Assembly: GCA_937923945.1 (NCBI GenBank)
Contig: CALDWC010000028.1
Location: forward strand, 1 to 59,328
Source of the DNA: an uncultured Treponema sp.
Lineage (GTDB): Bacteria > Spirochaetota > Spirochaetia > Treponematales > Treponemataceae
Length of the DNA stretch: 59,328 nucleotides
Direction of reading: 5' to 3'
This document shows positions 33,385-42,486 of the stretch, piece after piece. A program made the position numbers and the translations under genes. The notes under the pieces are model-generated. The model had not been told where the DNA came from, did not search any database, and worked only from the letters and a program-made list of their open reading frames with translations. Each line of letters opens with the position of its first letter. Positions within the stretch are counted from its first letter, which is position 1.

Positions 33385-36234
33385 ATGCACGATACTTCAA
33401 AATTGGTTGTACACGGTGCCCGTGCAAATAACCTCAAAAATATAAATGTAACGCTCCCGCGTGAAAAACTCGTCGTTATTTCCGGGCTTTCCGGCTCCGG
33501 AAAAAGTTCACTCGCATTTGATACGATTTTTGCCGAAGGACAGCGCCGCTACGTTGAATCGCTTTCAGCCTATGCGCGGCAATTTTTGGGTGTGATGGAT
33601 AAACCGGATGTGGATTACATTGATGGTTTGTCGCCCGCAATTTCGATTGAGCAAAAAACAACGCATAACAATCCGCGTTCAACAGTCGGAACGGTAACGG
33701 AAATTTACGATTACTACCGCTTGCTTTTTGCGCGTATCGGGACGGTTCATTGTCCGCGATGCGGAAAAGAAATTCACGAGCAAACGGTTGACCAAATCGT
33801 CGACAGCATTTTACGCTGGAATGAGGGAACGCGTATTCAAGTTCTTGCCCCGATTATCAAGGGTAAAAAAGGGATGCACCAAAAAGTAATTGACGATGCA
33901 AAAAAAATCGGTTTTGCCCGTGCACGAATTGACGGACTGGTTGTCAGTTTGGATGATGCCATTAAATTGGATAAACAAAAAAAACACACCATCGAAATCA
34001 TCGTTGACCGCATTAAAGTTTCCCGCGAAGCCCGATCACGCATAGCCGAAGCGGTTGAAACGGCGCTGCACCATACGGGCGGTATTTTACTGGTAACAAG
34101 ACAGGAAACGGAAAACGCCAAAATCGAAGAAATCTTTTTTTCACAAAAAAATGCGTGTCCCGATTGCGGCATTTCAATGCCCGAATTAAGCCCGCGCCTT
34201 TTTTCATTTAACAGCCCGTTCGGCGCTTGTTCCGAATGTACCGGTCTCGGTGAAAAAAGCGACTTTGACATTAAACTCATCATACCGGATAAAACGCTTT
34301 CCTTTAATGAAGGCGGTTTTGCTCCGATTAAACCGAAGTCGGCATGGAACTATGCGCAGTTTAGCGCACTGGCGGATAAGTATCATTTTTCGCTTGATAC
34401 ACCGATTGAAGAATTGCCGAAAAAAGTACTCGACATTATTTTATACGGTTCCGGCGATGACGAAATCAGCTTTGACTACGAGCGCTCGGACGGTTCGGGA
34501 CAATCGCAGTTTGTCCGCAGCTGGGAGGGCATCGTTCATTTATTGCACCGCCGGCAAACGGAAAGTTATTCACAGGACATGCGAGACTACTACGACCGCT
34601 ATAAAAGTTTCAGCATCTGTCCGGCGTGCGGCGGAAAACGCTTGCGCTCGGAAGCACTCGGGGTTACCGTCGGCGGAAAAAATATTTTTGAATTAACTTC
34701 GCTTTCGGTTGCAGATTCCATTGCATTTTTTGAAAAACTCGCGCTCAATGAAACCGAGCAGCACATTGCGGGACAAATCCTCAAAGAAATTACCTCCCGC
34801 TTGCAGTTTATGAAAAACGTCGGTTTGGAATATTTAACGTTGGAGCGGCAAGCTTCAACGCTCTCGGGTGGAGAAGCCCAACGAATACGGTTGGCAACGC
34901 AAATCGGTTCGAGCCTCATCGGAGTTTTGTATATTTTAGACGAACCTTCTATCGGCTTACATCAACGCGATAACCAAAAGCTGATTGACACCTTGCTGTA
35001 TTTGCGCGATATCGGCAACACCGTGATTGTCGTTGAGCATGATGAGCAAACCTTGCGAAATGCGGACTACATTGTCGATTTGGGACCGGGGGCGGGTGTC
35101 AACGGCGGTGCGGTTGTTGCGGAAGGCACGGTCGAAGAAGTGATGCGTGTCAAGGAGAGTCTCACCGGTCAATATCTCGCCGGCACGTTAAAGATGAATA
35201 TACCGGAAACGCGGCGAACCGGCAACGGGCATTTTTTGGAGCTGAACGGCGTTAGCGAGCATAATTTAAAAAATATTTCAATCAAAGTGCCGCTTGGCTG
35301 TTTTACCTGCATCACGGGAGTTTCCGGTTCGGGAAAATCAACGCTGCTGACGGATGTGCTTTTTCCGGCGCTTTCCAACAAAATTATGAAAAGCCGCCTC
35401 AAAGAAGGCGCCTATCAAAGCATTGCCGGTTTGGAAAACCTTGACAAAGTCATCAACATTGATCAAAGCCCCATCGGCAGAACTCCCCGTTCAAACCCGG
35501 CAACCTACGTCGGCGTTTTTACCGATATACGCACGCTTTTTGCAAGTTTACCCGAAGCAAAAATGCGAGGTTTTAAACCGGGACGCTTTTCATTCAATGT
35601 TCCCGGCGGACGATGTGAACATTGCAAAGGCGACGGGACAATTACGATTGAAATGAACTTTTTACCGGATGTATATATCACCTGCGATGTGTGCGGCGGC
35701 AAACGCTTTAACCGCGAAACGCTGGAAGTAACGTTTAAGGGCAAAACGATTGCTGATGTGCTTGATTTAACAATTGATGAAGCGGCGGACTTTTTTGCAT
35801 CAATTCCGCACATCGCCCGCAAGCTGGAAACGCTCCGTTCGGTCGGTTTGGGTTACATCAAACTGGGACAGTCGGCTTTGACGCTTTCGGGCGGTGAAGC
35901 CCAGCGCGTAAAATTGGCAAATGAGCTGGCACGGCGTTCTACCGGAAAAACGCTGTACATTTTGGACGAACCGACAACGGGACTGCATTTTGCCGATATA
36001 AAGCAGCTGATGGAAGTATTGCATCGGCTCGTTAATCAGGGCAATACGGTGATTATGATTGAGCACAACTTGGACGTGATTTTGCAAGCCGACCATATTA
36101 TCGATTTGGGACCGGAAGGCGGTGTCGGCGGCGGCACGATTGTCGCAACGGGAACACCCGAAAGGATTGCAGAATGCAAAACATCCTACACCGGTTATTA
36201 CATCAAAGAACTGCTCGACAAAGAAAGATCGTAA
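33385..36234 (+). CDS. uvrA: Excinuclease ABC subunit A
   Basis: The damage-recognition ATPase of nucleotide-excision repair, 949 residues, full length. It has two ABC domains: Walker A SGLSGSGKSS and SGVSGSGKST, signatures STLSGGEAQRIRLATQIG and LTLSGGEAQRVKLANELA, and Walker B with LYILDEPSIGLH and LYILDEPTTGLH. Zinc sites include CPRCGKEI and CEHCKGDG...CDVCGGKRF. There is no Shine-Dalgarno. Its 3' end overlaps the convergent aroA by 37 nt. Confidence 0.98.
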   Translation: MHDTSKLVVHGARANNLKNINVTLPREKLVVISGLSGSGKSSLAFDTIFAEGQRRYVESLSAYARQFLGVMDKPDVDYIDGLSPAISIEQKTTHNNPRSTVGTVTEIYDYYRLLFARIGTVHCPRCGKEIHEQTVDQIVDSILRWNEGTRIQVLAPIIKGKKGMHQKVIDDAKKIGFARARIDGLVVSLDDAIKLDKQKKHTIEIIVDRIKVSREARSRIAEAVETALHHTGGILLVTRQETENAKIEEIFFSQKNACPDCGISMPELSPRLFSFNSPFGACSECTGLGEKSDFDIKLIIPDKTLSFNEGGFAPIKPKSAWNYAQFSALADKYHFSLDTPIEELPKKVLDIILYGSGDDEISFDYERSDGSGQSQFVRSWEGIVHLLHRRQTESYSQDMRDYYDRYKSFSICPACGGKRLRSEALGVTVGGKNIFELTSLSVADSIAFFEKLALNETEQHIAGQILKEITSRLQFMKNVGLEYLTLERQASTLSGGEAQRIRLATQIGSSLIGVLYILDEPSIGLHQRDNQKLIDTLLYLRDIGNTVIVVEHDEQTLRNADYIVDLGPGAGVNGGAVVAEGTVEEVMRVKESLTGQYLAGTLKMNIPETRRTGNGHFLELNGVSEHNLKNISIKVPLGCFTCITGVSGSGKSTLLTDVLFPALSNKIMKSRLKEGAYQSIAGLENLDKVINIDQSPIGRTPRSNPATYVGVFTDIRTLFASLPEAKMRGFKPGRFSFNVPGGRCEHCKGDGTITIEMNFLPDVYITCDVCGGKRFNRETLEVTFKGKTIADVLDLTIDEAADFFASIPHIARKLETLRSVGLGYIKLGQSALTLSGGEAQRVKLANELARRSTGKTLYILDEPTTGLHFADIKQLMEVLHRLVNQGNTVIMIEHNLDVILQADHIIDLGPEGGVGGGTIVATGTPERIAECKTSYTGYYIKELLDKERS

Positions 36235-37544
36235 AATTTTGCACCGCACTTTTTCAATTCGTCCAAAAAGTTCGGAAACGAAACGGTGTACCATTCGTAA
36301 TCATTCACGGTAATCGGCTCGTCAATTCCTAGAGCAAGTGCAATCAACGTCATTGCGATCCGATGGTCTTTTCGGCTTTCAACAACGGAGCGAATGGGTG
36401 TGCAAAAAGTTTTGCCCGTCACAAAGATTGAGTCCCCGCGTTCGGCGATTGACACGCCCAAAACGGACAACGCTTCCGCAATAATTTTTACCCGATCGGT
36501 TTCCTTGTAGCGCGCCATTTCCACGTGCTTGATTTCCGTCGTTCCGCGGGCGAGACTCGCGATCGCACAGAGCGCCGGAATTGCATCGGGAGTTTCCGCG
36601 CAATCGATTTCCGCAGCCAGTAAGTTCTGATTGCTTTCAACCGTCAAAGCATTCTCCGTCAAGCGGAAACGCGCGTTAAAGGCGCGGAGAAAGTGCACGA
36701 GCTTCATATCCCCTTGCGTTGTATCGGGAGTGAGCGCAATATCCAAAGTACTCCCGCTTGCGAGCGCCGCCAAAACGGGAAAAGCCGCAGCCGACCAATC
36801 GGACAAAATCGTCGCATGCACGGCGGACAATTTTTTTCCGCCCGCATCCAATGCAAAGTATTTTTTTTCAAGTTCAAAAGCGATAAACGGAAAACCCGCC
36901 TTTTCCAACCAAGCACGCGTCATCGCAAGATACGGCGCTTCGCCGACCGTTGCGAGACGCACATGCAGTTCCAAGCCGAAAATCGCCGCCGCCAAAAATA
37001 AACCGCTGATGCTCTGGGAAAATTTTCCGTCCAACGCGAGATGGAGTGATTTTCTGCAAGCCGCGCCTTCGACCGTGAGCGGCAACCGCCCCTCCTGCGT
37101 GCTGAACTTCAATCGGCGCTTTTCGTACAACTCAACGAGCGGTGCGAGCGGTCGCTGCGATAACGAATCATCGCCGGTAAAGACAAACGTTTTTTCGCAA
37201 AAAGAAAAAATTACCGCGAGAAAATAAAGCAGCGTCCCCGAATTTTCGCAAGCAATCGTAAAAGTTTTTGCGCCGCTTCGGTGTATAAAATTCGCGAGGC
37301 CTTCTTTGGGCGGCGTAATTTCCACATCGAAAGCCGCATTCGTCTCTCGCTTCACCGTAAACGTGCAGCCCAAATTTTCGAAAACGGAAATCGCCGTTTC
37401 AACATCGCCGCTTTTTAACACATTTTTCACGAGCGAAACACCGTCCGCAAAACACGCCAGCACAATCGCCCGCATGCTGTGACTTTTCGAAGGCGGCACC
37501 TCAAAACTGCCGCTCAATCGCGACTTAAAAACCTGCACCTGCAT
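36198..37544 (-). CDS. aroA: 3-phosphoshikimate 1-carboxyvinyltransferase (EPSP synthase)
   Basis: Adds enolpyruvate to shikimate-3-phosphate in the chorismate pathway. The 448-residue protein has EVPPSKSHSMRAIVLACF at the start, LSQRPLAPLVELY in the position of the family's LRPMxxLL segment, and EIKHVEMARYKETDRVKIIAEAL and SRKDHRIAMTLIALAL near the end. No other shikimate genes are in the window. T. pallidum lacks this pathway, as I recall, so its presence argues against that species. The ATG at 37544 is chosen over a TTG two codons earlier because of the promoter spacing. Confidence 0.93.
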   Translation of the reverse strand: MQVQVFKSRLSGSFEVPPSKSHSMRAIVLACFADGVSLVKNVLKSGDVETAISVFENLGCTFTVKRETNAAFDVEITPPKEGLANFIHRSGAKTFTIACENSGTLLYFLAVIFSFCEKTFVFTGDDSLSQRPLAPLVELYEKRRLKFSTQEGRLPLTVEGAACRKSLHLALDGKFSQSISGLFLAAAIFGLELHVRLATVGEAPYLAMTRAWLEKAGFPFIAFELEKKYFALDAGGKKLSAVHATILSDWSAAAFPVLAALASGSTLDIALTPDTTQGDMKLVHFLRAFNARFRLTENALTVESNQNLLAAEIDCAETPDAIPALCAIASLARGTTEIKHVEMARYKETDRVKIIAEALSVLGVSIAERGDSIFVTGKTFCTPIRSVVESRKDHRIAMTLIALALGIDEPITVNDYEWYTVSFPNFLDELKKCGAKFYDLSLSSSSLM

Positions 37545-37550
37545 ACGCAA

Positions 37551-37579
37551 ATTATACTCGGCATACCATTATTTTTCAA
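37551..37579 (-). promoter_or_regulatory. Promoter of aroA, leaderless spacing
   Basis: TTGAAA, 17-bp spacer, TATAAT on the minus strand, then 6 nt to the ATG at 37544. Transcription would start at or beside the A of the ATG. Confidence 0.8.
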
Positions 37580-37664
37580 CGAAAGATATCCGCATTCACC
37601 GAAGTGCAATTTCGGTCATCGACGCACTGCTTTTCGTTCTGTTTGCAGCGGTCGATGCCTTTTT

Positions 37665-38636
37665 TTATTCTCCGCTTTTACCTTTTTCTCCGCCGTTGTT
37701 TTTTTCGTACGCATTGATAATTTTTTGCACAAGCGAATGCCGAACAATGTCTTGCGCCGTAAAGCGGACAACCGCAATTTCAGGAATTTTTTCGAGTATG
37801 GAAACCGCATGTGCGAGCCCCGATTTTTTGTTATCGGCAATGTCAGACTGTCCCGGATCGCCGGTGATAATCATTTTTGAATTGGTTCCCAGCCGCGTTA
37901 AAAACATTTTCATTTGTTCCGCCGTAGTATTTTGCGCTTCATCCAAAATAACGATTGAATTAAAAAGAGTGCGTCCGCGCATATAGGCGAGCGGAGCAAC
38001 TTCAAAAAGTCCGTCATCTTCCAAACGGCGAAAAAGTGAAGGTGGCAACAAATGCTCAATAATATCATAGAGCGGTCGCAAGTACGGCGTAATTTTTTGA
38101 ATTAAATCGCCCGGTAAAAAACCGAGACTTTCGCCTGCTTCAACGACGGGACGGGTTAAAATGATTTTGTCCGCTTTGTGTTCGAGCAAACATTGCAGTG
38201 CAATTGCCGTTGCAAGATAGGTTTTTCCCGTCCCCGCAGGACCGATCCCGAATGTTAAATCGCAACGTTCGATTGCGGAAACAAATTCAGCCTGTTTCGC
38301 GTTTTTCGGATATACGGTTCTGCCGGTTCGCGGTATGTGAATCCCCGTGATGTTTTTCCGTTCACCGTTTGTGTCGGAAAGTGTTTTCAACGTCGAAGCG
38401 ATAAATTCATCGGGCGCGCCGACACGAAATTCTGGCGATTGCACAATCGTGTTGATAAGCGATTCAAATTCGCTGCATTGTTTTGTATCGGCGCTCATTA
38501 AAATGAGTTCATTTCCGCGCGCAACAACGGGCACACCGAAATACGATTCAAAACGTTCCAAATTTTTATCGTTCACGCCGCACAATGTTGCAACGGTAAT
38601 CGGATCGGATAACACTATAGTATATATTTCGTCCAT
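37665..38636 (-). CDS. PhoH-family ATPase
   Basis: A 323-residue PhoH/YbeZ-type ATPase thought to act in RNA metabolism with YbeY. It has an N-terminal KH-like segment (residues 1-110), then Walker A FGIGPAGTGKTYLA, the TRPVVEAGESLGFLPGDL motif, Walker B SIVILDEAQNTT and sensor KMIITGDPGQSDI. A GAGGGATGA box precedes the ATG. ybeY, usually next to it, is not in the window. Confidence 0.93.
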   Translation of the reverse strand: MDEIYTIVLSDPITVATLCGVNDKNLERFESYFGVPVVARGNELILMSADTKQCSEFESLINTIVQSPEFRVGAPDEFIASTLKTLSDTNGERKNITGIHIPRTGRTVYPKNAKQAEFVSAIERCDLTFGIGPAGTGKTYLATAIALQCLLEHKADKIILTRPVVEAGESLGFLPGDLIQKITPYLRPLYDIIEHLLPPSLFRRLEDDGLFEVAPLAYMRGRTLFNSIVILDEAQNTTAEQMKMFLTRLGTNSKMIITGDPGQSDIADNKKSGLAHAVSILEKIPEIAVVRFTAQDIVRHSLVQKIINAYEKNNGGEKGKSGE

Positions 38637-38673
38637 TCATCCCTCACTAATGAGTGTTTCGAGATATAGCTCT

Positions 38674-39462
38674 TTATTTTTGGTTTGATTTAACATAAGA
38701 AAAAACTTTGCGGACTATTTCCGAAGGATAAGACAGAGGCGTATCGCGGATCTTTTTCTCTTCGGCGGCAACTTTGGTAAAAAGACCGTCCAGCGCTTTT
38801 TCCGTCGTAAATCGCCCCAAATCGGCGGTAACGGCAGGCATCGGTTCCGGCTGTCCGAAAAGTTTTGCCGACATATTTGCAGGCTTTGCAACCGTGTTGT
38901 ACGCTGTGACTAATTTTTCCCACGCAGTATTTGCGGAAACGCCCATTACCATCGGCGAATTCAAGCAGGATTGCATTTTCGGTAAAAATAACTCCACAAG
39001 CTTATCATACGTTTTTTCGTGAAGATAATTCGTACAAGCGGTTTTATCGCCGAACACGATTTCCAAGCCGTCCATAACCGTCATTTCGGTAATCGCACTT
39101 GCAAAAATCGGGGCAACTTCTTTTGCAGCAGTTTCCGCACTTCGGTTGATTCGCAAAACCACGTCATCCACCAATGCCTGACCGAACGGTATTTTTGCGA
39201 GGTTTTCAATAATAATATCCGCTTCCGGCGGCAGCAAAATTTTCAGCATTTCGTTTTTATAGTAGCCGTCTTCCCGTCCCAAATTATCCGAGGCAGCTGA
39301 TGCGCCGATATTCATTGCCGATTTGAAAGCGGAAATGGCTTCTTCGTTTGTGATACCGTTCGAATCATCGGTAGCCGCACCTAAAAGCGCATCCAAGGTT
39401 TCGCAGGAAGTAAACACATAAAAAAAGATAAAAATCAACAGAGATTTGAAAATATGTTTCAT
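38674..39462 (-). CDS. DUF4197-like lipoprotein
   Basis: A 262-residue lipoprotein (IFIFFYVFTSC lipobox). The mature region is helical and matches the DUF4197 pattern as I know it: ITNEEAISAFKSAMNIGASAA, YYKNEMLKILLPPEA, and ATADLGRFTTEKALDGLF (read AVTADLGRFTTEKALDG). Function unknown in all bacteria. It lies 7 bp after the initiator tRNA on the same strand and may be co-transcribed with it. Confidence 0.8.
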   Translation of the reverse strand: MKHIFKSLLIFIFFYVFTSCETLDALLGAATDDSNGITNEEAISAFKSAMNIGASAASDNLGREDGYYKNEMLKILLPPEADIIIENLAKIPFGQALVDDVVLRINRSAETAAKEVAPIFASAITEMTVMDGLEIVFGDKTACTNYLHEKTYDKLVELFLPKMQSCLNSPMVMGVSANTAWEKLVTAYNTVAKPANMSAKLFGQPEPMPAVTADLGRFTTEKALDGLFTKVAAEEKKIRDTPLSYPSEIVRKVFSYVKSNQK

Positions 39463-39468
39463 AAGAAA

Positions 39469-39541
39469 TAGCAGGGGGAGGACTCGAACCTCCGACCTCC
39501 GGGTTATGAGCCCGACGAGCTGCCAGCTGCTCTACCCTGCG
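39469..39541 (-). tRNA. Initiator tRNA-Met (CAT)
   Basis: Cloverleaf on the minus strand: acceptor arm CGCAGGG/CCCTGC, D-arm GAGCAGCTGGCAGCTC, anticodon arm CGGGCTCATAACCCG, and T-arm with GGTTCGAGTCC. Three consecutive G-C pairs beside the anticodon loop and an unpaired first base (C1 opposite U72) are initiator marks. The CCA end is not encoded. Confidence 0.93.
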
Positions 39542-39637
39542 ATGTATGACGCATAATAACAGAATTGCAAAAAAATGTCAAGCCTAAAACCGCTAATTTT
39601 TGGAATAAATTCAAGACAATTTTGAAACGCCGGTTAA

Positions 39638-39788
39638 GGAAACGCTGATTAAAGGCTTGACGCCGTTCAACATCGTTTCCTAATTGTTTCTCAATGTTCA
39701 ATATATAATGTAGATTCTGAACATTTGCGAAACAACGATTTTAAAGGTGAGCACTGATTAATTCTCGATTGAATTAATCAGTGCTTCC
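39638..39788 (+). mobile_element. Full-length MITE with TTAA duplication
   Basis: GGAAACGCTG...CAGTGCTTCC, all three hairpins, flanked by TTAA at 39634-39637 and 39789-39792. It lies between the tRNA and the HAD gene, ending 56 bp before the latter's -35 box. Confidence 0.92.
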
Positions 39789-39843
39789 TTAAAGTTTGAC
39801 AGCATTTAATATGCGTTATTTTTTTTGGAAAAGTTTTATACTC

Positions 39844-39872
39844 TTGAACGGTTTAAAAAATTTTGTTATGGT
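39844..39872 (+). promoter_or_regulatory. Promoter of the HAD gene, leaderless spacing
   Basis: TTGAAC, 17-bp spacer, TATGGT, then 6 nt to the ATG at 39879. Confidence 0.65.
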
Positions 39873-39878
39873 AAATAT

Positions 39879-40724
39879 ATGCAAAAAACAAAACTAGCGC
39901 TGTTGTACGATTTTGATAAAACACTCTGTACAAAAGATATGCAGGAATATACGTTTATCCCGAATCTGAAGATGACCGCGTCCGAATTTTGGAAGGAAGC
40001 AACGCAGTTAGCAACCGCACGTAAAATGGACCGGATTTTAGCCTATATGTACTTGATGTTGGAAAAAGCCAAGTCGGAAAAAATGGGCATCCGGCGCGAA
40101 GACTTTGTCGCTTTGGGGCGCGATTTGGAGTTTTTTCCCGGTGTTGAAACATGGTTTTCACGAATGAATGAATTTGCCGAATCAATCGGAGCGCAGGTTG
40201 AGCATTATATTATTTCTTCCGGTTTATACGAAATTATTGAAGGCTCAAAAATTATGCAATATTTTCGGCAAGTGTTTGCTTGTGAATTTTTGTACGATAA
40301 AAACGGTATCGCGTGCTGGGCGAAAAATGCCGTGAACTATACCACAAAAACGCAGTTTTTGTTCCGCATCAGTAAAGGAGCGCTCGACCTCTCGGATGAC
40401 ACGAAGGTCAATCGGGCAATTACCGATGAAACGCAGCTTGCCATACCGTTCCGCAATATGATATACATCGGCGACGGCATTACCGACATACCCTGTATGA
40501 AACTGATAAAATCTTACGGCGGGTATTCAATCGCGGTGTACCAAGAAAAAAAACCAGAAACGGCACAAACGTTGCTGCAGGAAAAACGCGTTGATTTTAT
40601 TTTTCCTGCAGATTATCGGGAAGGAATGGCGCTTGACGGTGCCGTTAAAACTGCTCTCCGCAAAATGAAACTTGAAACGGAATTAAAAAATCAATCGATA
40701 AAATTGAAAGAATCGTGTGAATAA
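39879..40724 (+). CDS. HAD-superfamily phosphatase
   Basis: A 281-residue hydrolase of the phosphoserine-phosphatase-like branch. Motif I is LLYDFDKTLC with the nucleophile Asp and acid Asp; motif II is HYIISSGLYEII; motif IV is MIYIGDGITDIPCMK. A helical cap lies between motifs I and II. I set the start at the ATG at 39879 because the promoter ends 6 nt before it; an upstream ATG would lie before the -35. Substrate unknown. Confidence 0.85.
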   Translation: MQKTKLALLYDFDKTLCTKDMQEYTFIPNLKMTASEFWKEATQLATARKMDRILAYMYLMLEKAKSEKMGIRREDFVALGRDLEFFPGVETWFSRMNEFAESIGAQVEHYIISSGLYEIIEGSKIMQYFRQVFACEFLYDKNGIACWAKNAVNYTTKTQFLFRISKGALDLSDDTKVNRAITDETQLAIPFRNMIYIGDGITDIPCMKLIKSYGGYSIAVYQEKKPETAQTLLQEKRVDFIFPADYREGMALDGAVKTALRKMKLETELKNQSIKLKESCE

Positions 40725-40731
40725 TCCTAAA

Positions 40732-40884
40732 GAAAACGCTGATTAAAGGCTTGACGCCATTTAACAGCGTTTCCTTATTGTTTCTCAATGTTCAGTATAA
40801 TAAGGTAGATTCTGAACATTTGCGAAACAATAGATTTTAAAGGTGGACACTGATTAATTCTCGATTGAATTAATCAGTGTCTCC
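40732..40884 (+). mobile_element. Full-length MITE with TAAA duplication
   Basis: GAAAACGCTG...CAGTGTCTCC, three hairpins, flanked by TAAA at 40728-40731 and 40885-40888. Directly after it comes GAAAACGCTG again (40889-40898), a trace of a second left end. Confidence 0.9.
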
Positions 40885-41010
40885 TAAAGAAAACGCTGTT
40901 TTTTGCCGAAAAAGATATCGGGTATTTTTTAACGCAATTGATTTTTATAAATATCCTATTGATAAAATTTTTATTTTGTGATATAATGCATAGACTGATA
41001 GAGGTGTTTT

Positions 41011-42024
41011 GTGTCAAGAGTTAGAGGTTATAAAAAAGCCGAAAGTAAATTTATTAAAACGGTCGAAAACTTTTTTAAATCAATTGGTCAGAGCATTGCT
41101 CACGGATTTTTTTCTTTTATTGGTTTTTTTAAGCGAAAAATGACCATTATGATTGTTCCGCACACCCAGCAAAAATCACTCAATTTTCAAGTGAGCGTTT
41201 TATCGCTGTTCTGCACGGCACTTTTATTCATAGGAATTTTAGGCACCTTTATTTGGCTTTCAACGGAAACGTTTGCAGCTTCCGGTAAACTCGCCACTTT
41301 AAAACAGGAATCACAAAAAACACAAGCCAGCTTGGAACTGCTCAAAGATGAAACTGCCGACATGTTGAAAAACGCTAAAAATTTTCAGGAAACATTTTCG
41401 GCAACGTTAACATCATTGGGGCTACACTCTCTGATGTCCGATACTGCCGGTTTGAAGGATAACAGCGACCTTGCTATGCTCTTTGAAGTACCGGAAACGG
41501 ACACGAATGCTGACGTGCTTGAAGTAAAAAATCTTTCCCATTATTTGAGCGATGTCATTCAACCTGTCCAGGAAATGGCAAAAGTTTTGGAAACGCAGGC
41601 TGCGTTTGTTTCCGACATTCCGAGTTTATGGCCGATAAAAGGCGGAATCGGACACGTTACTATGGGATTCGGTCAAAATCGACATCCGTTTACCCAGCAG
41701 TGGTATATCCATACGGGGATTGACTTGGCAACAGGTTACGCCGGTCCTTCGATTATTGCAACGGCTGACGGTCAGGTTGTTACCGCCGAATATGATCCCG
41801 GTTGGGGAAATTACGTAATCATCAAGCACAAACACGGTTTTTATACTCGATACGCCCACTTGCAATCCTTTATCGTTCAGCGCGGTCAAAATGTACAACA
41901 GGGACAGGTTATCGGTTATTTGGGTAATACCGGTATTTCAACGGGACCGCACTTACACTACGAAGTACATATCGGTGCCGACATCGTTGATCCCGCACAG
42001 TACTTAAACATCAAAAAGCGATAG
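41011..42024 (+). CDS. M23-family peptidase (LytM domain)
   Basis: A 337-residue inner-membrane protein with a periplasmic endopeptidase domain. A membrane helix lies at about 58-85 (VSVLSLFCTALLFIGILGTF), a coiled-coil at about 90-140, then the LytM core with the zinc ligands HTGIDLATG and HLHYEVHIG and a middle Tyr-Ala-His (TRYAHLQSF). Start GTG at 41011, with GAGGTG upstream. The bactofilin gene follows by 38 nt, a pairing known from other bacteria where the scaffold positions a wall-cutting enzyme. Confidence 0.92.
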   Translation: MSRVRGYKKAESKFIKTVENFFKSIGQSIAHGFFSFIGFFKRKMTIMIVPHTQQKSLNFQVSVLSLFCTALLFIGILGTFIWLSTETFAASGKLATLKQESQKTQASLELLKDETADMLKNAKNFQETFSATLTSLGLHSLMSDTAGLKDNSDLAMLFEVPETDTNADVLEVKNLSHYLSDVIQPVQEMAKVLETQAAFVSDIPSLWPIKGGIGHVTMGFGQNRHPFTQQWYIHTGIDLATGYAGPSIIATADGQVVTAEYDPGWGNYVIIKHKHGFYTRYAHLQSFIVQRGQNVQQGQVIGYLGNTGISTGPHLHYEVHIGADIVDPAQYLNIKKR

Positions 42025-42062
42025 TCCGCGCTGCAACAAATAAACGGTTTTGGGGAATATTA

Positions 42063-42476
42063 ATGAAACAATTTGTAGATGATATTACCGTCAATACGAT
42101 TGTCGGTGAAGGCTCATTTATTTCCGGCAACATCAATTCAGTCGGTTTTACCAAAATCGACGGTGATGTCAAAGGAAATATTGCAAGCAAAGGTCGCGTC
42201 GTCATTTCCCAGAATGCGCGTGTACAAGGCAATGTACGGGGAACGTCAGTTGTTGTCGGCGGTGTTATCAATGGCGATATTATCGCGCCAATGGGCGTAC
42301 AGCTTTCTGCAAGTGCCGTCGTATTAGGCGCAATAGTAACCCGTCACTTAATTATAGAAGACGGGGTGCTGTTCTCCGGATTTTGCTACGCTGTTGATAA
42401 TGCTCAAGGCTTTGAAGAAGCGGAAAACGCCTATAAAAACAAACGCGTTGTTGCAAGTACCGCTTCTCGTCATTGA
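42063..42476 (+). CDS. Bactofilin
   Basis: A 137-residue cytoskeletal polymer protein. Its right-handed beta-helix is seen as short repeated turns: TIVGEGSFISGNINSVGFTK, IDGDVKGNIASKGRVVIS, NARVQGNVRGTSVVVGG and VINGDIIAPMGVQLSASA. Bactofilins form nontransient filaments on the inner membrane that guide cell-wall enzymes; here the M23 peptidase in the same operon is the likely partner. Confidence 0.93.
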   Translation: MKQFVDDITVNTIVGEGSFISGNINSVGFTKIDGDVKGNIASKGRVVISQNARVQGNVRGTSVVVGGVINGDIIAPMGVQLSASAVVLGAIVTRHLIIEDGVLFSGFCYAVDNAQGFEEAENAYKNKRVVASTASRH

Positions 42477-42486
42477 TAATTATTCA

